Source: Isoetes taiwanensis (Eukaryota; Streptophyta; Lycopodiopsida; Isoetales; Isoetaceae). Taken from it: 64,000 nt of DNA. The stretch spans positions 6,058,028-6,122,027 of the forward strand of contig JAJEKV010000034.1 of the NCBI GenBank assembly GCA_021234155.1, written 5' to 3'. Of this stretch, positions 56,688-64,000 are shown one piece after another (positions within the stretch are counted from its first letter, which is position 1; each line of letters starts with the position of its first letter). Below the pieces are notes generated by a model. That model searched no databases and was not told the origin of the DNA. It worked only from the letters and a program-made list of their open reading frames with translations. A program made the translations under genes and the position numbers.

Positions 56688-58204
56688 TTTTTTTTTTTTT
56701 TTTTTTGAAGTCAAGGATCTGTATATTCAAAAGATAAACGTTTTCATACATACAGTTGAGCCCAGAGCTGCTACCACTTCTCGAATCCATGAATAGCAGT
56801 CCAAACTCTGAGCCTAGTACTCTTTTGCCTCTCTCAACTTCTTCTCCGTAGGATACTACAGGAGAGAAGGACTAATTTCCTAGACTCTAATGACACAACT
56901 AGGGCCAGTTACTGGACAAGAACTACCCGGCCTCTTCTCCAAAACAGATACTATGGGAGCTGAGTTCCTGTCTTTCCACATGCCCCAACTGCATCATTGC
57001 TTCAAAAATTAGGCCCTCGGATATGGCAAAGAAACCAGACCTGAGATTACCAGCAGCAGGAAAGAGAGTAGCCAATCGCGACCGGGTCTCATTGTCAAAC
57101 TAGAGGCAAGATCCTCTTTAAGCTTCCCTGCCGAAGATAGTGCTGATCCCATCAGCTGCTGCAGCAATACTATAGGGGGTGCCTCATGTTATAAGGCACT
57201 CGCCCTTCTTCTCACCAACGCACCAGAGGGAGCAGCGCCGCTAGAATCTTGACCCACGCCTGACCCATCTCGCTTTAGCCCCTGCAGCCTTGTCTTCCCC
57301 AAGAAGACCAAGAGTTTAACCTTTCTAGGGTCTCCCGCCCACTAGAAGCCAATGGCTTTTGAGCTGTCCCGTTCCTGCAAACTACCAATTCTCAAGCCAC
57401 CCCTTGCTGGGAAAGGGGAGCACGGGCCCTGCTAATTGTTAGACAAACAGCCACAAGGACATGAAATATTTGCAACAGAAATGCATAGGCGCTTGTCTTC
57501 TGTCAAAAGATTTGGCTCTTGCTGATACTAGCACTGGCATAAAGAAAAGTGCTGCAGAAAAGAGTACTAAAGATGCCAACAACGCCTTCTTCTTAGCTGC
57601 CATAGTACTACAGGGGCCAGCATTTGTTTCCAGACACCAAGCTAATCTTGAAGATCCCTTCCGAAACATTTTCTAGCTGGGAACTGTACTAAATGAGCGG
57701 TTCCTTCTTCTTGTGGCAGCATATACTACAGGGCTGCTTGTATCTGTTTCCTGGGATCTGCAGCCATTCTCCCAGCCAGACCACTAGAGACTGACAAGAA
57801 CGAAATCAATGGCAGAAGAGGAGCATCACTTTACCTCTGAAGCTAACTTGAGGCACACCTCCCATAGCCGGAACCCTGTGGCAGATGCGAAAACAAGAAG
57901 CAGAATACCAAGTTGCACTCACCTTGCCAAGAATATCAGAGCCCCTAAACTGTTGAAGGATTAGAAGCTAGAAGAAAGTGGAAGGAGGCTTCCTTGGTTT
58001 TTGCACGAAAGGGAACGAAAGAGAGAAGACTTCAACTGCAAGAAAGTTCCACCAGCCCAGTCTTCGGGAGCACAGATCCCTAACAGCCCTCCAGCATCCG
58101 GGGCAGGCCTGATTCACCAAGGGGATGGGGACGGCCATAGCCGCCCCCTAGGTTTTCTGCAAGGAAGCGGCCGCCATCGCCGGCCCGTTATCGGCCAACC
58201 CCCC
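56688..58204 (-). mobile_element. Non-autonomous poly(A) retroelement with target-site duplication (1.5 kb)
   Basis: Its 3' end is a run of 19 T (56688-56706). Flanks are CTAAATTTACAGTT (56676-56689) and CTAAATTTACCAGTT (58205-58219), a target-site duplication with one indel. The 5' end (right side) is GC-rich (GGGGGTTGGCCGATAACGGG). The body has no RT; one ORF of 76 codons (57669-57439) carries a hydrophobic stretch (LLASLVLFSAALFFMPVLVS), probably by chance. It is best explained as a deletion derivative mobilised by a LINE. It sits between the ATG11-like exons and the RPA1-like gene. Confidence 0.75.
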
Positions 58205-58801
58205 CTAAATTTACCAGTTGCAATGCTATCAATAGATTTATCACTTGTTAAACATCATTTCAGTAACAAATATTAGCAATAAGTTTCACGTGTAAGTTTA
58301 ATCATGGATACAGACTGGAATATTATCATCCAAATGACTTCATATAAGTACCTCTCGCTATTACTAATTAACCAAAATCTACTGTCTACCATTCGAAGTC
58401 TCACGAACATTTAACTGTTCAATAAGTTAAGACTTCTTTCTATTTCAAGAATTCGCATAATTTCCTTCCCAACCTTTTCCGGACAACTTCATCTTCCTTG
58501 TCTAAATTATCACATATCTTTTGAAAGAGCTATTAACATTTTGCATCAGACTGATAAGCTAGACATACATTATTAGCCTACGTGGATCTTAACTAAAAGC
58601 CGAAAGATTACTTCATGTATTTGAAAATGGAAGCAGCTTCATAAAGAAAACACATAGAGTTTGAGAACAAAATCTCAAACACAAAGACAACTTCACAACA
58701 AAAAGTCAAAGTTTCTAATAGATGACATAATATCAATTTCAAATTAACTACTTACTTAGATCGACCACAGCAGAGCTGCAGCTCCTTTATGCAAACGATA
58801 A

Positions 58802-60741
58802 CTATACGTTGTCCACTGGAGATTCCAAGCTGAACTGATTAAACTCTCCTCCCAATCTCATTTTAGACCTCTTTATTCCGTCTATGACAACCTCAGATTC
58901 AGCTTCCCAATCTATAGCTGTGACTTCACGAACCACAACTTTGTGACTCTTGAATCCATTGTATTCTGTCTGAACTACGCTTAGTCGGAATATTTTGCTG
59001 ATCCAAAGGTGCTCCATAAAGAGAGAATAATATGCTTGTTGATTACTCTCCTGCAATCGATAACCTGTTAATTTCTATCACAAAATCATCAGCAGAATCT
59101 CACCCCAATCTTATCTTACATTATCCCTGATTTTTGACATCTCATCTGCAGTCTGCCCTAAGATTTGTTCTCCTTCATTATTGAAGATAGTAACTACAAT
59201 TTCTCTTGTTGCATCTCCCAACGTTGCATGGAATATATACCTGATCATAACAATGACATCACACATCCATTCAAACCAATTGGTAAATCAGATCTCTCTC
59301 ACCTCTTTAATAGTTCAGTAGCCGCCCCACATTTCTCGCACCAAAATTCTAATTCTTGCTTACTTACCTTCTTACTGCATCTTGCACATGCCGCATACCA
59401 CATTGGCTAGAATAAGCGACTGCAAAAAGCAAGGAATCAACATACCTCATACTAGCAACCTACCTGCCCATCCCCAACAGAAGGTTGTAATATCATGATC
59501 ATGCAAATGCACGATCATGCAATGTACCTGCCGGCGTCGTTGTACACTTCTGTCCCTCTTGCTCATACCTTTAGTGTGATTGAATTAGCATGCTACAATA
59601 TTTAAAGGGAAGTTACGTAATCCATACCATGTACGTAAGGCAGTAGCGTGAACAGTGTTTGGATTTAATTCCATCATTGTTTTATTTGTTGTTGACAAAG
59701 AGACACCTGCGTAAGACACTATCTAATCAGCAGTTTCAATCAGCAATTTAATTCAATCAATAGTATTAGTAGAATCTCGAAATTTGCTAGCTCGAACACG
59801 AGTCAGTATTACTATTGGGATGTCACACAACATTTGCGACAACTTCTCTCCTTCATTCACAGCAAGATCTCCCCATAGGCTCACATTTACACTTTTTCCA
59901 CTGGAATATGTTTCCTTTGTTAGAAAATATCCACACGCTGTGTTCTATTCATAAAATACCTTTCATCAAGGAGGCTGATGGTACGTTTTAAAACATCTTG
60001 CTTATCATATTTCCTACGAACAGTTTCTGACACAGAGATTGAGCAAACAAATCTGCAAGCAGGAGAAATTATACAATGTATTCTATCTCAATACCATAAC
60101 AAACAAATCGAAAAGTATTTCATGTACCAAACACCTCTTTCCCATCAAGGTACTTGTGCAATTCATCTACTTTTGCAAACTTCTGCTCCATTGAGTTTCC
60201 CACCTCCGCAGTCCCATCACTGACAACTTCAATTATTGATTGTGCATCAAGCGTTATCTGATAGTCATGGTTTACGGTTGTATATCGTTTGTTCGCAGGC
60301 CGAACAACTCCTTTAGAGATGTAATACACCTACATGTCCACAAAGAACTTCAACGACTACCTCTATTCATGACATAATCCCCAATTTATGCATCAACCTA
60401 TAACCTACCTTCATCAACTCAAGTCTGTTGTAGAATTTGTCAGCTGCCTCGTCAAACATTGTTGCTTGAATTTCCGTTCCCTGTATATATTAAGACGACT
60501 CTCTAAATATTCATAAAGCAAGGGAAGTAAGAATCCAATCAATTCAAATTTGCATATATCCTTGTCTCTTAGCTCCACATTAAACAATTTCCCCTTGCCT
60601 GGTCTTCGCCTGTTCTCAAACTCTCGTAAAGGTCCTTTCCACATTACTTTTACTTTAATTGTCCAATTTGCTTGGTAAGGAGTTAATTGAACCAATGGAC
60701 AAATTGTTCTCCCACTTCCTATGTTGTCAGCATCATTTGTA
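58802..60741 (-). pseudogene. RPA1-like single-strand-binding protein of a Helitron
   Basis: Minus-strand exons encode RPA70 DNA-binding domains in order. DBD-A (60741-60135) has RTICPLVQLTPYQANWTIKV, KGKLFNVELRDKD, MFDEAADKFYNRLELMK, VYYISKGVVRPANKRYTT and FAKVDELHKYLDGKE. DBD-B (about 60055-59630) has VRRKYDKQDVLKRTISLLDE and GVSLSTTNKTMMELNPNT. DBD-C with its zinc ribbon (about 59400-59110) has YAACARCSKKVSKQELEFWC, EKCGAATEL, YIFHATLGDATREIVVTIF and ILGQTADEMSKIRDN. The C-terminus (59056-58802) has FRLSVVQTEYNGFKSHKVVV. The N-terminal DBD-F is absent. Plant Helitrons carry such RPA-like genes next to RepHel. Introns are retained; the first intron lacks a GT donor (near 60558) and stops occur in DBD-B, so it is decayed. 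Confidence 0.85.
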
Positions 60742-60942
60742 CTGCAACATTTCCTCAAAATAAAAATCTTTACATATACAATAGAAGAGATCACATCAAG
60801 GGATACCTCATCATCATGCATACACGAACAGATCAGCCACGAGAATTACCTAGCTGTTGCGAACACAACGAACACACTTTTTGAGAACACAATTAAAGTT
60901 ATCAACACTCCATCACAAATAATGGCCAAAAAAAATTACCAG

Positions 60943-63900
60943 CTATTCAAGCAATTCTCTAAAAACAATATTTCTAGTCGTTACAGATGCCAATGCCTCA
61001 TTCTGTAGGATCAGCGCATCTTCTCTAGTTCGTATTCTTGTCAATGCCGTGTACAATTGCCCATGAACAAACACATTTGTTCGCAAATCCAGGACTATTT
61101 TATCTAATGTTAGGCCAAGACAACTGTGGAATGTCGTTGAGTATGCCAGCTTGAGCGGCAACTGACGTCTATGTATTGTAAAAGGGCAGCGTGCTGGCTG
61201 GTGAAAGAAATCTGCCCGACAAATCGCATGTATATTTTCTGAGCTCGTGTCCTCATGTCCAAGAAGCCGGACAGTCACAAATCTGTTGTGCATTTCGTCT
61301 ATAACAACTCTAGCATTCTTCACAAGCCCTTTACTCGCATCCAACAATCTCATAATTTGACACACAGCTCCTACTTTAAGACAAAGCGTGTGTTTGGGCA
61401 AAGTTGGGTGATCATAACTATGAAGAAACTCATTTTCAGCAAGAGCGCTTGTGTGAATTACCTGGTCACTTTCACTTATAGAATCCTGAGAATAATATCT
61501 CTTTTCGGCACTGCATACGATCAAGAATAGACTGTTTAAACTCATCCACATGCACATTTAATGGAGATAAAAATGCTCTTCTTTCACACAAAGTTGGTCT
61601 ACAAACAATATCTGCCGGGTATAAGAATTCCCGTGCCTCTTCCATAGATGTTGTTGTGGAAAACAAATCAAATGTCACAACATCTGATTGACAATTCTCA
61701 CCTATGGACGACACTAATGTTATTAACTCGGTCCTTAAGCATTTCTAACGATTCATCTAACTTGTGAATAATAAATGCTCTCCAAATCTCGGATGATTTA
61801 ATAGAAGCAGCCATCGCTGTTGCACTTCTCCCCGCAAGACTGTACTATGGGCGCTATTCGCCTAAAAGTCGCCGCAGCCAGCCACAAAACATTTTCCTCC
61901 AAATGGAACATCATTTCTACACAATTCCTGTAGAATCACACTTGCTGATTCAATCGCAGCTACATTTGCCATCGCAAATTCATCCCAAATGATTAAATGG
62001 CATTCAATCAGCAAGCTCGCTTTCTCAGACGTGGCCTCAATAGTCGAGCGCACAGCAACACTATTCTCAGTTACAGGAATTTGAAACAATGAGTGCGCAG
62101 TTTTCCCTCCTGGATATAACAGGCCAGCCAATGCAGTTGTTGCACAGGGCAAAACAATCAACTGGGAGCCTCTGATTAACAAACATATAGCATTGAGTAG
62201 GAAAGTCTTACCTGTACCAGCTTTCCCATCAATAAACACAGGTCTTTTTATCCCTGGCCCATGCACCGTCTTCTCAACATAATCATATATTCGTCCTTGA
62301 TTCATGTTCATCTTATCACGCATCTTTTTTTACTCTTCTATGTAAGATCTATGGTGAGGAAACTTTGATAGCTCTTGCAACACTAGCTGTGACCGAATGT
62401 GGATTTCAGGCAGCCCAAAGCCAGCAACACTAGAGCCATGTTGCACAAGCACATTTTCAATGCACAAAAGTGTTTGCTGCTCTGCAAGCAAGGTGCCTGT
62501 CTCTGAAATATCATGGAAGTCCTTTATCAACTCATCATGAAAAATTCGACCACAACTCACTAGCCGGAGCGCCATCAAGGATAAGCAATGCAAAAAGGAA
62601 ATGCAATTGCGACGGCGTTTGCAACGCCAACACTGCCTCTTGCATTGTCACAACTGGCTCTGATCTATCATTCAATAAACCCATAATAGTTACCACTTCT
62701 TGATAGGTATCATAGGTAGTCCCATTATACTTCTTTAAGTCTTCCCAACACCTCGCTGGAGTATGCAGCAGCAACTGTCGCAAATAGAATAGCTCCCCTT
62801 CACGTGGCATCACCAACCTTATTCTACAAATAAGGCTTCGCTTACTTCTCTTCCGAACTATGTTCCTAGGAAGCTGCGGCCTAGTTAGTTCAAGGTGATC
62901 ACCATCAGTATACGTTCTATCTCTACAGGATACAAAGCTGTACTGTTCATAGTAATGAAGATAGGTTAGCTCCGAAAATTCTATAGCAGGAAGCCTCAAG
63001 AAATAACGATCAAGCAACGAAGCGCTGTTGGGCCTCCTATATGATCTACTCGTTCTTTGTTGACGATGAAGTGGAAGACACTTAACACCAGGATACTTTT
63101 CTGTGACATGAAACTTTAGTATTCGCCATCCTGCCTCAGTTGACGATAGATACCTTGCACTTTTGTAATCACGTATCTCATCATCAAATTGTCGTTCACG
63201 ATCAATTCGATACTCCACCTTGTCAAAACCTTTATAAATATAGCTGTATAGATACATGAAGATATGAACAGTCGAAGCAACATCAACATTGATATGACAA
63301 TCAAACTGCTTTAACAGGAAAGGTGAGTATGACACAACATATCTATCTTCAACTTTCCTTCTTCGATACTGCACATAACCCTTCGAGTCCAAATGTGTTC
63401 TTGTATCAAGTCTCGAGGATAATGCCAACAGCATGCCCCATCCTTAGAGCATCGTTCAGAGTGATTGTGCACCATATATTTTCGTACCATTTGAGCAAGC
63501 ACCTCATCATTTTCTGGAATCTCGACGGATATTAGCAAGTCAATGACCTCAAATGGAATCTCATGTTCTGTTTTAAGTACAATATGGCCATGAGGCAGCC
63601 CACGTTTCTGGAATTCTATAACATGAATCATATACGCAAGCGGACCAACATAAGAACGCAAGAAATCCTTCAAAGATTGGAAACGAGCATGGAATGACCT
63701 GACAACAATAATTGGGACATCTGCAGCAGTTTGCCCAACGCGCAACACTGCCTTGATCTCTGGCCAATCCGGATTCATAGTCATTGTAATAAACAGGCTA
63801 GGAGGCCCCTTCACTCTTGCAAGAGCTAACGCATCCGCAATCTGGACCGAGCACCATTGCCTAGAACCAATAAAAGACGAAGGGAGCGACCGTCGGACAT

Positions 63901-64000
63901 ACTGCCCACCCTGGTTCTCAATAAAATCATCATCCTCCTCAACATTTGAATTATCAACCCTAGACCTCGACCTCTCATATCCATTAGTTGCCAAGAAATT
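60943..64000 (-). pseudogene. Helitron Rep-helicase (RepHel), frameshifted, N-terminus beyond window
   Basis: On the minus strand from the right edge comes the Helitron_like_N/Rep part (SLFITMTMNPDWPEI, the HUH motif GLPHGHIVLK, then after a frameshift near 63400 SYSPFLLKQFDCHINV and the two-tyrosine motif region YLYSYIYKG). Next is the helicase with Walker A (FIDGKAGTGKTFLLNA), Walker B (LIIWDEFAMAN) and motif III GGKCFVAGCGDF, where a TAG replaces the Arg of GDFR. A broken stretch follows (61.85-61.4 kb), then the C-terminus (STTFHSCLGLTLDKIVLDL, HGQLYTALTRIRTREDALIL). RepHel nicks and unwinds DNA for rolling-circle transposition. At least three frameshifts and two stops make this copy inactive. 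Confidence 0.93.

Larger units (their letters stand above)
58802..64000 (-). mobile_element. Helitron, autonomous type (RepHel plus RPA1-like), 5' end outside window
   Basis: RepHel and RPA1-like genes lie in the same orientation 200 bp apart, the arrangement of autonomous plant Helitrons. The 3' terminus (hairpin and CTRR, expected left of 58802) could not be identified; the region to the left is filled by another insertion and by ATG11-like exons. Both genes are decayed. Confidence 0.8.

Noticed and set aside
57439-57669. Small membrane protein with a signal-anchor-like stretch
   Set aside because: It lies inside a non-autonomous poly(A) element with no evidence of coding selection; the hydrophobic run is probably incidental.

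Overview
This is nuclear DNA of a land plant. The evidence is intron-containing genes of plant-typical families (an RCC1-repeat protein, two double-B3 proteins, an AGO4-clade Argonaute, an ATG11-like fragment), plant LINEs with a DUF4283-type ORF1, a Ty3/gypsy remnant, a Helitron with an RPA1-like ORF, and a piece of plant mitochondrial large-subunit rRNA. Gene density is very low and most of the window is transposon debris, so the genome is probably large. The exact lineage is not resolved. One LINE has an L1-ORF1p-like N-terminal part that is unusual in seed plants, which may point to a non-seed plant, but this is inference.

Layout, left half: 1-9.9 kb is a LINE on the minus strand, split by a second LINE (926-7512) flanked by an 18-bp target-site duplication. 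10.3-12.6 kb holds a gypsy pol 3' end, a 1.49-kb LTR and a primer-binding site. 15.6-20.0 kb is the best host gene in the window, a 538-aa RCC1 protein in five coding exons, one of them ending in a GC splice donor. 20-30 kb has short repeats, a poly(A)-terminated retrosequence and a rearranged LINE. 30.1-31.0 kb is a double-B3 gene with a damaged first splice donor. 32.7 kb has an unidentified intact exon and 33.5 kb a mitochondrial rRNA insert.

Layout, right half: 35.5-39.16 kb is an almost complete LINE of a different lineage with a (TAAA)n tail. It lies immediately upstream of an AGO4-like pseudogene whose exons run from 39.27 to 48.81 kb. That pseudogene is split by a block (about 40.6-47.5 kb) containing hairpin arrays and a 5.6-kb element bounded by 149-bp direct repeats, and one exon pair of it is tandemly duplicated. 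51.4-52.2 kb is an intact double-B3 gene (250 aa), paralogous to the one at 30 kb. 53.1-54 kb holds an unidentified two-exon ORF. From 54 kb to the end there is an LTR fragment, an inverted Helitron helicase fragment, ATG11-like exons, a non-autonomous poly(A) element with its own target-site duplication, an RPA1-like pseudogene and a decayed Rep-helicase that runs off the right edge.

How the parts relate: only the RCC1 gene and the minus-strand B3 gene look intact. The Argonaute relic is a silencing-pathway gene destroyed by repeated insertion and segmental duplication. The Helitron RepHel and RPA1-like genes share a strand and order, as in autonomous plant Helitrons, and the ATG11-like fragment beyond them may be captured host sequence. 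I did not find a convincing new functional system. The most unusual items are the 149-bp-repeat element with its hairpins, the fused-frame LINE, and the mosaic Argonaute locus.
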